64,000 bases of DNA from Pleurotus djamor (Eukaryota; Basidiomycota; Agaricomycetes; Agaricales; Pleurotaceae), in assembly GCA_029747585.1 (NCBI GenBank), contig JAPEVF010000071.1, positions 1 to 64,000 of the forward strand. The letters run 5' to 3'. The notes under the pieces are model-generated. The model saw only the letters and a list, made by a program, of their open reading frames with translations. It made no database searches and was not told the DNA's origin. Shown in pieces: positions 46,764 to 58,131 of the stretch. Position 1 is the stretch's first letter; every line of letters starts with the position of its first letter. Made by a program: the position numbers and the translations under genes.

Positions 46764-48557
46764 ACAAAGATGCAGCCACCCGATACCGCCCCATCCAAGT
46801 AGAGAATGGCCGCATCCTTGCATGTTCATTGATGGGAAATAAGGGCAACTATGACCAGCGGTTCCCCCGGCGCATGGTATCCAAGACAGGTAGGAAGGGA
46901 CCAAGGGACGAGAAGGCGGGAGCGATGGGGAAGGCGAGGTACGCCTCAGTTCCCGGGTCGGTTGAGGCACGGCTCAATGGGACGTACGCGTTTAGCCCCA
47001 TCGGGGTCAAGAGATCGAATGGCGGGCTTCGATCTAGCGGTCTCTTCGTAGCTGCATCCCTTGGTCTGGTCAAGTCTGGGGGAAGCGTGGACGGGGATAG
47101 TAATGGTTGCGAAACCACCAGACTTGATCGATCTGATCACCCACGTAGAAATCTACCCTTTGAATGGGATGTGGGGGAACCACACAGGGAAACGAGGCCG
47201 GGGGTCTAGCAAGGCGGATGGCAAAGAAGAACAAAATCCTCTCCTCGAGCGCGAAGATGGTTCGTGGTTCAACAAGTGCTGGCGGAAAGTGAACTCAACG
47301 GTTGTATGTCTTTTTCTGCGTGGGTGGAGTGTGGAGGGAGTGTACGAACGCAGACGGTCACGAACGTTGAGGTATCGAGGGATTGTCGACGGCCATCCAT
47401 TTCAGGTCTGCGAGAGGTAAGTATCAACATTACACGTGACGCGTGACACGAGACCCCTACAAATCACTCACGTCACTCACGTAGAATCCCTCTCCTCTCC
47501 ATTCCCCGGTTGACAGCCCAATTCCTTGCGCAGCTCGAATGCGTGGCCGTCGACGCGTCTTGCTGAAGTAGTGCAAGGAATACTACAGTGACACGTCTGC
47601 GTTTACCTGGCTAAAAACTGCTAAAAAGAAGAACAACATGAAATCTTGGTCACGTGATCTCAATTAGCCTGGTGCCAGCGTTGGCTCTTGGTTGGCTCTG
47701 GGGGTCACGACTCCAGTGAGCACAGATCCGACTCAACATCTTCCCAGACTCCCAACTTCCTTCAAGAAAAAGAGAAGAAACCAAATAGTGACACTAGGTC
47801 AATCTTAGCATTGGGATAACCTAAGTTAAGCTCGGTTGCGACTTCTTGGGCGTAAATTGAGTTATCTCCAACCAGGATCGTGTCAGCGGCAACCACGCGC
47901 TGCCTTGGTGAGTTTCGCGGTTAGATCGTGGATAGAGCTGACAGGTCCACAGTGTGAAGCTGGCCTCTCAATCTCCGTCCAAAGCGCTTTATCACTTTCG
48001 ACATCTCATGGCTTCCCCAGCCACTAATCCACACTGTATAAATCTACCAATCAGCTACGTGTGTTTTTCTCCATCTGAGGGCCTAGGAGCCAACTTGGTA
48101 AGTGTCCATGCGCTGTAGCGGAACGGAACTAATGGTCGAAACACAGAATGTTTGCCTCCGTCCTTCAATGGACTTTGCGAATTAATATCGCCCAGGACAT
48201 GTTCACAACCAATGACTCTGGGAAGTATCGAAATACTTCGACGCTGTGAGTTCTCCGTTGGTCCGCTCGTTGCCAGTTTCCACAAGGTTTATTGAAGCCT
48301 GTTAGAGAGCTATCTGCTGCCGGCTTATGGCTCCAGGCTTCTCAATCTCCCTTTGTCGTCAAGATTCAGGATCACAAACTCCTTCGGGGCCCTGGCCTGT
48401 CGAAAAGTATCTTCCATTGATCTAACCCTGCCGCTTTTGTGGTTCTTATCTGTGTTTGGCACAGGGTTTGGCACAGGAACAGCCGGTTCATGCTGGACAT
48501 GAAGTCGCAACGACTTAAAAGACTGACCATCAACGAGTTTCCCTCTCTCAACCCAAC
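46764..48557. other. Region between the two terpene synthase genes
   Basis: About 1.8 kb. The stretch 46830-47450 is open in several frames on both strands at once (up to 126 codons), but no frame shows a domain or a plausible splice partner. CACGTGA-type boxes occur near 47440 and 47650. 47460-48557 holds only short frames and must contain the promoter of terpene synthase 2. Confidence 0.4.
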
Positions 48558-49725
48558 ATGTCTGCCAAACCGACTCAGGTACAGTTCCCTCGATGGTTGC
48601 ACGACTTTACAACGCCAGATCCTTGTGTAAACCTACACTATGAACGTATCCGCCGCGACTCGGATCAATGGATCCGTTCATTCGGTTTCGATGCGCAGAT
48701 TCATAAGGAGCACGAAATCGAGCTCCTCAGTGCACTGGTCTATCCTTCCAGTGACTACAACGTCGTTCGTCTCGGGGCGGATTTGTTCCACTTTCTTTTC
48801 GTCGTTGACGGGATTACCGATCATGAGGCCGCGTCCCAGGCCAGCGCAACCTGCGAGCAGGTCCGCTCGGGCTTGGACGGACACCATGGTTGGCATAACT
48901 CTAAATTTACCGAGGCCATGGCCGAGTACGTCTCTCCCCCTTTCCTCACTGAGCCCAGGCGCTCTGACGACCTCATTGCCATTCAGCATCTTTACCCGCT
49001 ATGTCTCGCTCTCTGGCGAGAACTCGGCCAAGCGGTTCACGTCCCATATGAATGATTACTTGAAGGCCGTGGTAACACAGGTGTCCTTGAGAGAACAAAA
49101 GAAAGGGTTCTACTCTGTCCGTGAATTCACATTGGAACGACGAGACAACTCCGCTGCCTTACCTTGTTTCGATATCATCGAACTTGCCCTAGGAATTGAC
49201 CTCCCACCGATCGTTTATAACTCTCAAGAGTTTACGAAGGTCTACCTGGCTGCAGCGGATATCGTCTGCATCGGAAACGTAAGGAACATATACTCTATGT
49301 CTGGGTGCTCACCCATAATATTGACAATTATGCCATTTACTAGGACGTATATTCCTTCTCGATGGAAAAGGCCCTTGGACACACCGATTACTACAATTTT
49401 GTGACCGTTTACATGGAGGAATACCGCTTCGATATCGTTCAAGCTATTGACCACGCGGACAAAGAGGTCAGAAAGCTCTTCTCCGAAATGGCTCTGGCCC
49501 GATTGGACCTGCCTTCTTTCGGAAAGCAGACTGACGAAGATGTCAACAATTTCATTGATGGACTCCTTCAGTGGATTGATGGCTATATTCAGTACGCACA
49601 TTTTCTCACTCTCTCACCTTGCTGGGCGACCTAAGTACGTCTACTTTAGTTGGACGTTCAAAACCACTCGATACTTTGGAGAATCGACCGAGGACATCCG
49701 CGACACTCATGTCATCAGTCTTTGA
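48558..49725 (+). CDS. Sesquiterpene synthase 2
   Basis: Exons 48558-48925, 48987-49278, 49344-49591 and 49650-49725 sum to 984 nt, giving 327 residues, a usual length for basidiomycete class I terpene synthases. The Asp-rich motif lies in FLFVVDGITDHEA, with Gly where most relatives have Asp or Glu as the second acidic residue. The NSE motif NDVYSFSME is complete and split after Asn by a 65-nt intron with a normal CTAG acceptor. The last exon carries WTFKTTRYFGES, the conserved RY motif that closes over the diphosphate. Such enzymes convert farnesyl diphosphate into sesquiterpene hydrocarbons; the product cannot be predicted. It is paralogous to the remnant at 45780. No P450 or other tailoring gene is nearby. 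Confidence 0.87.
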
Positions 49726-50113
49726 GGTGTAAAGCCGTCATCAGTACTAGGTGTTTCTATTTTGAACAACAATGTGTTATGAAAATGAGAGTCTAGAGAT
49801 CGCCTAGATTGGGCGTCTTTGAAGTAGAGGAGCCAATCGGCAAGTGATTCTATTACCGACGCTGAGTCAAGGGGATGATAGTCAAAGCTTGAAGTCATAG
49901 ATAAGCGCTACATATCAACGGCGAATAACTGTCTTGAGGGTACGGCAGGAGTACGGCGCCGAGTTATGGAGTTCATAAGTAATCACCAGAAAGGTAAGCG
50001 GACGTGCGGAGATGTGGTGCTAGTTTCAAGCCAAAGGAGAAGTTCGTGTGCGCGATGTTAATGTTACAAGGTGATGGAAGTACAATGCCGATAATCTGGT
50101 TGTGTATTTGCAT

Positions 50114-51243
50114 TTAGAATCTGTTTCGCTTCCTTTGTTGCTTCGCGAAGGCTTCCTGAGGAGCTCTGTAGTATGTCGTGTTAATGGTCGGACAAACATG
50201 GCGGGTCGTGTAACACACCTCCGACTACTCTTGCCTTTGGTATTTTCAGGCTCGTCAACATCCATGCTATCGAACGTTCCACGCCTCGGAATTCCCGAAT
50301 TCACAGGCGTCGTCTTCTCTTTTTGCTTGTCTGTGAGTTCCTTCAGAGTAGCATTCAGTTGCTTGTCGTAAGCTTCGCGCTTGGTTTTATCAGCGGCAGC
50401 AGCCTGGGCTATATCTGCAATCTTTTCATCTAAGGTGGTAAGCACGGCGGCGGTGGTAGCGTGCCTGAGCAAATCGACGATATTGGGGTGAGTGAGGGCG
50501 CAGCGCTGACCGGAAATGACTAACCAATCTTGCAACGCTGCTAGGACGCTCTCCAACTTTCCCGGTTCTAGATCGCGTCCCATAGTGTATTCAACCTCGA
50601 GCTGCTCCTCTTTCTGGTCCAATTTTCCACGCAGAATGTCCAGGTATATCGCGTCGATGATCAAGTCTTCGAGCTCTCTCACCGAAGGCATGTCAAGTTC
50701 TTTCAACAACACGCTATATGGCAAGATCTGCGGTTGATCAGAAACAAACACAAAGCTTTGAATATACTTGATACATACCCGACGCTCCGAGGCTAGCGTG
50801 ACTATGGTGAGATACTTCAGTTTGACGGTCTGGGCGGGGTTCAGAGGCGGGAGAGAATCCTTGCGTTCTATGAAATGCATGAGCCCGGCGTGAAGTAAGC
50901 CCGCCACGAGGAGACTCAACGCAAGTAGTCCGCGTAGCTCTTGTATGAAAACAGCTTGAGGAGTTCCAGGTGCTGAGCGTACTGCTCGCTTCCACTGAGC
51001 TAGTAACGACAACAATGAATGATCTTATCACGGCCCCATCCCAATCCTCCACCACCGACTTCTGAAAGGATATCACAAGCTCACCTCTTGGATATTGGAT
51101 AACTCAAGCAACTCTGAGAACACAAACACGCCTGGAGCAGAAGTCACGTCCTGGATCAACTTCGCAGCAGCGGCACCCTTCATTGATTTTCCAATCAGGA
51201 GAAAAGGTTCGAGTTTCGCGTGGAAGTTTGAGCCGAGATCCAT
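50114..51243 (-). CDS. CSN7: COP9 signalosome subunit 7 (PCI domain)
   Basis: Start MDLGSNFHAKLEPFLLIGKS at 51243; the first exon also has AAAAKLIQDVTSAPGVFVFS and LLELSNIQE. After introns the PCI domain follows: LKYLTIVTLASERR, then ILPYSVLLKELDMPSVRELE and DLIIDAIYLDILRGKLDQ, the winged-helix part typical of CSN7. The tail is a coiled coil with Lys/Glu, then a Pro/Thr/Ser-rich segment with MDVDEPEN and a basic end (KQQRKRNRF) with stop at 50114-50116, reached after an intron that uses GTGTGT. CSN7 is a structural subunit of the complex that removes NEDD8 from cullins. About 300 residues. Confidence 0.88.
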
Positions 51244-52548
51244 GTTACTTATTCACAGTAGGATGCAAACCAGACGGGAAAAGGGGGGAGGCCGTCGATG
51301 GCAAGGTCTGTTGAGTTGAGCTTGAAGCTTGAAGAGTTAGGTCAGGGTGCCTCTCGCCGAGCGCTTTAATCTTTAGGAGAGCTCAGGTATAGCCCCTGCC
51401 TGACAGCACTCGGAAGCCGGAACAGTTGGAGAGACAAGTCTGACGCTTTCAGTGGGGAGTTATGGAGAGGTAGCAGACCTTGAAGTAGGCTCGTCATAGT
51501 ATCGTCTTTTTCTGAGCTCTATGTACCGTCCGGGCTCAAAGGGCTTACATCTGGCCACAATTTGACAAGCCACATCTCGAAGGACCCATTCTCTCCGAGG
51601 ACGACCACGAACAGGGCTGCAGCTAAGTCCTAGCTCGTCCCAAGAATTCTCTGAAGCTCCCAGCACTTGAGAGTCGATGGATGAGATAGGCTTTTGATCG
51701 GCGCCGAAGAGCAGTCCGAACTTCATGTTCAGCAATCAAAGTACTAACGTTGACGACTACAACTTGGCAGCACGTTTGGCCGCGACGATGCATATACGTC
51801 TACCTTTCGCTATCTACAATGTCGATGATCTTGCGCTACGCGAACTTTTGGCAAAACGGAGGAACGCCCCTGGTAGCGGGTTGTGTAACCAATCCCACCT
51901 TATCAAGCCTCAAGGCCCCAAGCGCTAAAGGCCTTATCGCTGGGCAGAAACTCTGATATGGCAAGGGTCACCACATCCCGACGGCTATAAGTACACCCCA
52001 ACCCTCAAGAAGTAGACGAAATTGACGGATTGTAGATCGGTTAAGGTTGATGGCGTCATTGCCCATACTTNAAACGTGCTCAAACACCCAAGATTCCAAG
52101 CTATCAATATATCTACACACCTTCTTCGAATTCTGGCAGATCTCTCACTCGAAGTCTTCTCGCCTCGAGCTGACGCAGATCCTTCGTTCACACCCACGCC
52201 AGGTGCCCCTATCTCCTATCTGTCCTTCGGTGAATTTTTTTTGGGTTAACCCCAAGGATCACATCAACCTGACTTTACCCACCACGACGTCTCGGGGGAA
52301 CATGCACGGAACCGATGTGCACTTCAGACCGAGTTTAGATGACGCTCCTGGTGGCATCGCTCATCGTCAACTTGAGCTAGTCAGCGCTCAGCCCAGCGGC
52401 CAGCCAAGCTTCATAAATATAAATTCCCACATGGGAGTTAGTTGCGGAACTGACCAATGATAAGCTGTAAGTATGAGGAGGCAAAGTTGATACACGTGTA
52501 GTGTTGTACCGAGCTCGTGTCATTAATATTGTCCGGTTTTTCATTGTA
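51244..52548. other. Region without a confident gene
   Basis: About 1.3 kb. Frames at 51460-51735 (minus), 51725-51928 (plus) and 52047-52460 (plus) have no recognised motif. 52022-52249 reads as possible protein (HPRFQAINISTHLLRILADL) but lacks a clear start and splice partners, and an N lies at 52071. Confidence 0.35.
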
Positions 52549-52831
52549 GGTTTGTCTTCGAAGTGCAATTTGGGAAGATAACGCGTCGCCAAAGTTGATG
52601 CAATTGGCCGACGAACTAGGACTTCATTTAGAAAAGCATCAGATTTCCCGGAACCCGTCGAGGGAGAAGCCAGCAACCAAGGCGCATTTTTCGGGACGGT
52701 GGCCATGTAGAAAGAACGCCTCATGGGAGGATACCAGCGCCTTTACCTCAAACCTGAATTTGGCAGTGCTCGCCAAGCGAATCATGATTACGACTTGGGA
52801 TAAGTGTAATACCATTTCGGCTGTACCTTAG
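52549..52831 (+). CDS. Possible exon of an uncharacterised gene
   Basis: Begins after a TTGTAG acceptor-like site and reads VCLRSAIWEDNASPKLMQLA, then DELGLHLEKHQ, ending with a stop at 52829-52831. It looks protein-like but upstream exons were not found, and no family is recognised. Confidence 0.25.
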
Positions 52832-52947
52832 ATAACACCTGGCGTGTGGTAGACTTGTCTTAAACCACCACCTTCCACGTCCCCCTTCTTCTCTGCTTTA
52901 AAGCTTCGCAGAGCGTCACGAACCTCCGTTAATCAAATCCTAACCTT

Positions 52948-53569
52948 ATGGCGCTACCAAGGCCGTACTCGCAGTCTCTACCAAGCTCGTTCGCAAACTT
53001 CAAACCAACACCGAGGGAGGTTCTCAGTGGAATTGCGCCCCATCTATTCGAGGAGCCCCCCAGAAGGAGAAGGTCGACTAGCCGGCACCGTAGTCGAAGC
53101 AGGAGCAGGAGCAGAAGCCCCGTCGCTCCAGTGGTGTCGAAGGCAGGCATGTCTTCGTCACCGCTACGGGTATCTGCAGTTTTGACTGCCTGGGACGAGA
53201 ATGGTCAACTCATGGGTGAGTCATGTCAGCTGTGATTGTCCAGGAGCATTGTGTCCAATGAAACCCTCATGCTTTAGGTCGATCAGAACAAGAGCTTGAA
53301 GTCAGCCAACCGATCGAGGCGACGGTTACTTGCGTGGTGGATGAAAAGGGAACACCATGCGTAGCGACAGAGTCGAAATCACAACCTTGTTCTATTGTCA
53401 AAGTCGACAAATCCCGTTGGCGAGCGTTGAAAATTTCGAATCGACTCAGGTAAGCTCTGGCCATTGTTTCCGACGTTCCGTTGACTCACCCTCCGATGCC
53501 GCCTTGTCCCCGTTTAGAACAATTGTTATCAAAATAAAGTCAGTATTCATGCCCTTATCATATGTGTAG
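52948..53569 (+). CDS. Hypothetical protein with Arg/Ser-rich stretch
   Basis: Start MALPRPYSQSLPSSFANF at 52948. Near residue 40 is an Arg/Ser-alternating segment (STSRHRSRSRSRSRSPVAP), like RS domains of splicing-related proteins. After an intron, the frame continues with SEQELEVSQPIEATVTCVVD and KSRWRALKISNRLR, and a last exon with TIVIKIK. The region ALRVSAVLTAWDENGQLMG-like to CVVDEKGTPCV may be a small beta domain. No known family. Exon borders around 53216-53280 and 53450-53520 are inferred. Confidence 0.5.
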
Positions 53570-55458
53570 TCATTGTTGACTTATTTCCGAACAGTGATTT
53601 CTACTTCCCTCCTCCGAGGCCAGCGCTCAAGCTCAGGTCTTAGGTTCGCCTCCAGGACCTCGAGATTCGAGAGCGTCTTTTTATAGCATTTGACTGATAC
53701 TACGACCACCCTACGTCCCAGCATCGGTTTTCTACCATCCATACCATGTCTCTTTATCCCCTTTCGCTCTCCTGCATCTTCCAATCATCGCTATCAATCA
53801 TCCATGGACTCCGTCACTCCAACATTGTGTATACCTGCCCCTGCTTCTTTCATCACGCCCCCATAGAGCTTTGCGTTTTCTTTCCAGTAGTACTTATCGC
53901 TTTCATGACTCATGAAGACAGAAGAAGAATCCGTCGTTGCTGGTTGATCAATGACATGTACATAATTACTTTTTGCACACAAGGGCGACGCTAATTTGCG
54001 TCTTAGACTCCTTTAGGCACTTCTAGATAGATGTCCCGCTCGCCATTGGACGAGCTATTCTTAGGCGCGATGTATAATCAGCTTTGTATGTATATAGCTG
54101 CGAGATCGCCATCGTAATTGATACTGAGGGCACGTTCATTTTAGGTACCAACAAACATAACTGTGGGTGCCGACCTATGGAGTGACCATCATTTACAGTC
54201 ACCAATTGCGTGTGTTTCGATTGTAAAGCGTCCCACAAAGCACAGCTTGGACAGAACCATATCAGTTCATCGCGGTCATGTCTTTCCACCGACCTTCCTC
54301 GACGTATGTGGACCTCTTCCAGCATCCGAGTATAGAGAATGCATGTTTAGGGACCCTTCCAAAGACCATGCGCTTGGGGTTCAACCGACATGTCACCGGA
54401 GGGTGTTGTCAACGGAATCAAAGCCGATGTCAAGATTGCCGCTGGCTACATTGCCTCAGGTTGACCTTCAAGGGCCCTGCGGCCGTGATGCGATGGGAGA
54501 TACCTACGTCTGACTCAAAGACTAAAGTCAAGTGAGTTCACTGGACGGAGAGTGTATGTACCTCTGGATTGTTTCACGACGCTCTACGAAGCTGTAACCC
54601 GTCGAACACGTCTGTGGTTAGCCAACTCCGCGCACGAGGCAGATCCTGTCAAGCAAGCTCGCACCTTGGTTTGGTGGCGTTCTCTGGTGTTCCTTCACTC
54701 TTCACCGGCTCAGGACGCCTCCGGGTACAAACAGAGTGCATCCTCGCTCGCTGCCGATGAAGCAAACATCAGGCATGTCACAGCTACTGCGCGTATGTTT
54801 CTACTGTGCCTAGTAGCATATGATCTTCCTTCTGAAAACCATATGCTACGCAATAACTCTTCCCACATGTCCTCGACATCATGCACCGAAGCTTGAGCGT
54901 CTGGAAGTGAGTGAGGTGTGTTTCAAGGGTATGTAGCAATTGACGCGCCCATAGAAAGTACCACTGGAATGATTGACCCGAAGGCAGGTGTCTTCATTGA
55001 AACGTTCAGTCTCCTTCATCGGTGTCTTTAGTTCATTGATCGATCTCCGGCAATGACGGTCTTTGCTTGACAGGTTCTACGAGGGTCAAAGCGCATCTAG
55101 GCTACCGCAAGACGGCTTTGAGTTTCTACGATGAATCGATGACAGATCTAGCGGACGTAACCTTACGACGCGGGACGGGCAACGAAGGAGCTTGATAAAT
55201 TGAAGTGCCTCGCCTCCTGACATTCCTATCTACACCTCCTGTCTTCATGACGTCAGTCATGTCACAGTCACGATGGTCCTGAACACGACGTCGACGTCGC
55301 CCTTGACGTTGAGCGCATCACCGCGCGCATCGCACTGCACGTTTAGGAGCCTTCGAACTCGCTGAAGTGCTGAGTGCTCCGTGATCATCGCCCTCGACGC
55401 TCCTTTCACCCATCCTTCGTTCTTACAACGAGTTTCGCTTCATCAATTCATCTTGAAG
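53570..55458. other. Gene-poor stretch upstream of the amylase gene
   Basis: About 1.9 kb with only short frames, none showing a domain or a reliable splice partner. Frames at 54163-54513 and 54552-54896 are the longest. It must include the promoter of the amylase gene. Confidence 0.45.
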
Positions 55459-57639
55459 ATGCTCTTTTCGCTCGCTTTTTCGCTCGCTCTTGCACCAAGC
55501 TTAGTCCTCGGTGCTGGCTTGGATGACTGGAGGTCAAGGTCTATCTATCAGGTCTGTTTCGTAACATAGAGGGTAGGCGGGACACTACAGCTGACTCTGG
55601 ATTCCATATAGGTCGTTACGGATCGCTTTGCGACCTCTGATGGGTCGACCCCGTTTTGCGACACTGGTGCTCGCAAATACTGTGGGGGAACGTGGAAGGG
55701 TATCACCAGACAGCTCAATTACATCAAGAGCATGGGCTTCGATGCGGTCTGGATATCGCCCGTGGTTGCCAACGTCGAAGGGCAGACTCATTACGGGGAA
55801 GCGTATCATGGGTGTGTATTCTCATAAGTATCCCGTATAATGCGGCCTTTTAAAACGCTTCTCAAGATACTGGACAAGCGATCTGAATGCCCTAAACGCG
55901 CATTTTGGTTCCGCGGAGGACTTAAAGGCGCTATCCAAGGCCCTGCATGATCAGGGAATGTACCTGATGGTTGACGTTGTCGCCAATCATATGGGACCTA
56001 ACATCTCTGCCTCTGCGAATTTCTCCTCAGACGACGCGTTCAGCATCTACAAGCCGTTTTCCGACGCGTCTTCGTTCCATCCTTTCCAGTTCATCAATGG
56101 AACTTCCTATGCGTTCGACACGGCTAATCAAACCGACCTCGAAGTGTCATGGATTGGCGAACCTGTCTCTCCTCTGCCCGACATCAATACAGAGAACACG
56201 ACCATTGTCAAGACGCTGAATGACTGGGTCAAGAACTTGGTTTCAGAGTACTCGGTTGATGGATTGCGGATTGATACCGTCAAGCACGTACGACAGTCTT
56301 TCTGGCCTGATTTCCGGTCCGCGGCTGGTGTTTTCACCATGGGAGAAGTACGTGCCCCTCATCACAAACATTCGCACTGATGCCGACCGTGTACCCCCCG
56401 CCTAGGTTGTACACGATCACGTTGAATATGTGTCGAACTACACTCGTACGTATCATTAGTTTCGCAACCATCTCTCGGAAAGTGATGCTGAAAGCTTGCC
56501 CCAAAGACGTCTTGGACAGCGTCCTTGACTACCCTACATACTTCAAGCTTTTCTCTGCATTCACCTCTGATCCAGGAAAGGGCAATCTTTCTGCCGTCGC
56601 TGAATCGATCGCCGCTACTCAAGCGCTATATGAACATGGCGCCTCTTCCATCGGAAGTTTCGTTGAGAATCATGACCAGCCACGGATGTTGTCAAAGGTC
56701 AAAGACGTCTCGGTGAGTTTCCGAGCCTTTGATCTGCTCATATCCAGGCTGATTCTTGAGTAAGCTTGCTTTGAATGCTTTGATATGGCCCTTCATTCAT
56801 GATGGTATACCCATTCTCTACTACGGTATGTTCCTTATCCATTCCACCCACCCAAATTGCCTTCCTGAAAATGGCATTCATTAAGGTCAAGAACAAGGGC
56901 TTTCAGGCGGTGAAGACCCAAACAACCGCGAGGCGTACGTAATGCCTATGTCATTGTAATTCTTTCGTATTCAAACACCCCCATTCTCTCAGGTTATGGT
57001 TCTCTGACTATAAGAGGAACGGGCCTTTGTTCAGGCATGTCACTGCGCTAAATTCTGCTCGAAAAGCAGCGATCTCAGCGAAACAGAATTTCCTGACTAC
57101 GCCGGTATGCATCCAGTCTTTCTAAGCCGAACGGAGCATAGTGTGACCCGCCCGTTTTGTTATCCAGATGACCTTTCCCCCTCAGCCCAATGGGAGCACC
57201 ACCGCCCTTGTCGTCACCAAAGCTCCCCTTGTGGCTCTCCTTACCAATGTCGGTCGTGGGGGATCCACCGAATGGGTAATTCCGAAGGGGACGTACAAGC
57301 CTGGGACGCGAGTCATTGATGTTATCACCTGCGCCCAGGTCAGCACTGAAAATGTGACTGCAGACGGTGATCTCGTCGTCTCATCCATCAATGGTATGCC
57401 TCAGGTCAGCTCTCACATCTTGGTCTTGTCTTGGGCTCTATTCAATACCTTTTTCTCTTTAGGTTTTGATCCCATCAGAAATCTACAAATCTTCAACGAA
57501 GAAACATGACATGCTATGTTCTCACCCTCTCAATGCCGCAAACGACAATCACTCGACGCCGACGCGGCCCGTCGCTAGTAGCGGCTTCAGCACTCTTTGT
57601 ATCATGGCTGCCGTATGGATCGCTCTCATGGCTGTTTAA
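55459..57639 (+). CDS. GH13 alpha-amylase, predicted GPI-anchored
   Basis: Start [20 protein letters not shown], a signal peptide (an upstream in-frame ATG at 55381 would put it inside). The four GH13 regions are present: [18 protein letters not shown] (nucleophile Asp), FTMGEV (acid/base Glu) and FVENHDQPR (stabilising Asp). SIYQVVTDRFA and CGGTWKGI, seen across introns, are typical of Taka-amylase-like fungal enzymes (GH13_1). After the domain C part ([18 protein letters not shown]), the end is a Thr/Pro-rich linker followed by [20 protein letters not shown] and stop (57637-57639), the layout of a GPI-attachment signal. Such surface amylases are known in Aspergillus and fission yeast, where several act on cell-wall alpha-glucan rather than starch. 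About nine introns. Confidence 0.9.
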
Positions 57640-58131
57640 TTCCTCTTAATGCGACACGTTTATCGTATTTCAAAGCGTACAAGGTATCGTACATAGCAAC
57701 TGGCTCACGTACCATACCATACCCGAGTCACTACCTTCATAATACCATCGGATTCTGTATAATGACGCGTGAGTATGACTTTCTACTACTTAATGGACAG
57801 CATGGGTTTGACTTGGTCTTTCCATTCCAGCCTTTACTCCAATGCGGCATCTAGGCAGTCGATGCATTGATGTCTGGAAGCCCAAACAAGATGGATTTGT
57901 GACGCATCAGATCTCGTCCCTAACTTTGGCCTAATCTACTCCTGTTCGCGACAACAACCGAAAGTTGAAACCCACTTGCTCCTTCCTGGTTGTATTGAAC
58001 CCTGTTTCATCAAATCGTGTTGAGGTCATATTATTGTGCCAAGTTGGCGGATGTGCTCAAAGCTACTCTCGACATTTCGCTTAAAGAACCAGAGAAGAAT
58101 ATATGATATTTGTCATTTCCACTTCTCCTCC
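57640..58131. other. Intergenic stretch
   Basis: About 490 nt between two plus-strand genes. No exon was supported; it holds the 3' end of the amylase gene and the promoter of the DUF6534 gene. Confidence 0.45.

Noticed and set aside
46829..47209. 126-codon frame between the terpene synthases as a gene
   Set aside because: Several frames are open here at once and none shows a domain; kept only as an observation.
45219..49725. A full terpenoid biosynthetic cluster
   Set aside because: Only two synthase copies are seen; no P450, oxidoreductase, transferase or regulator gene lies near them.
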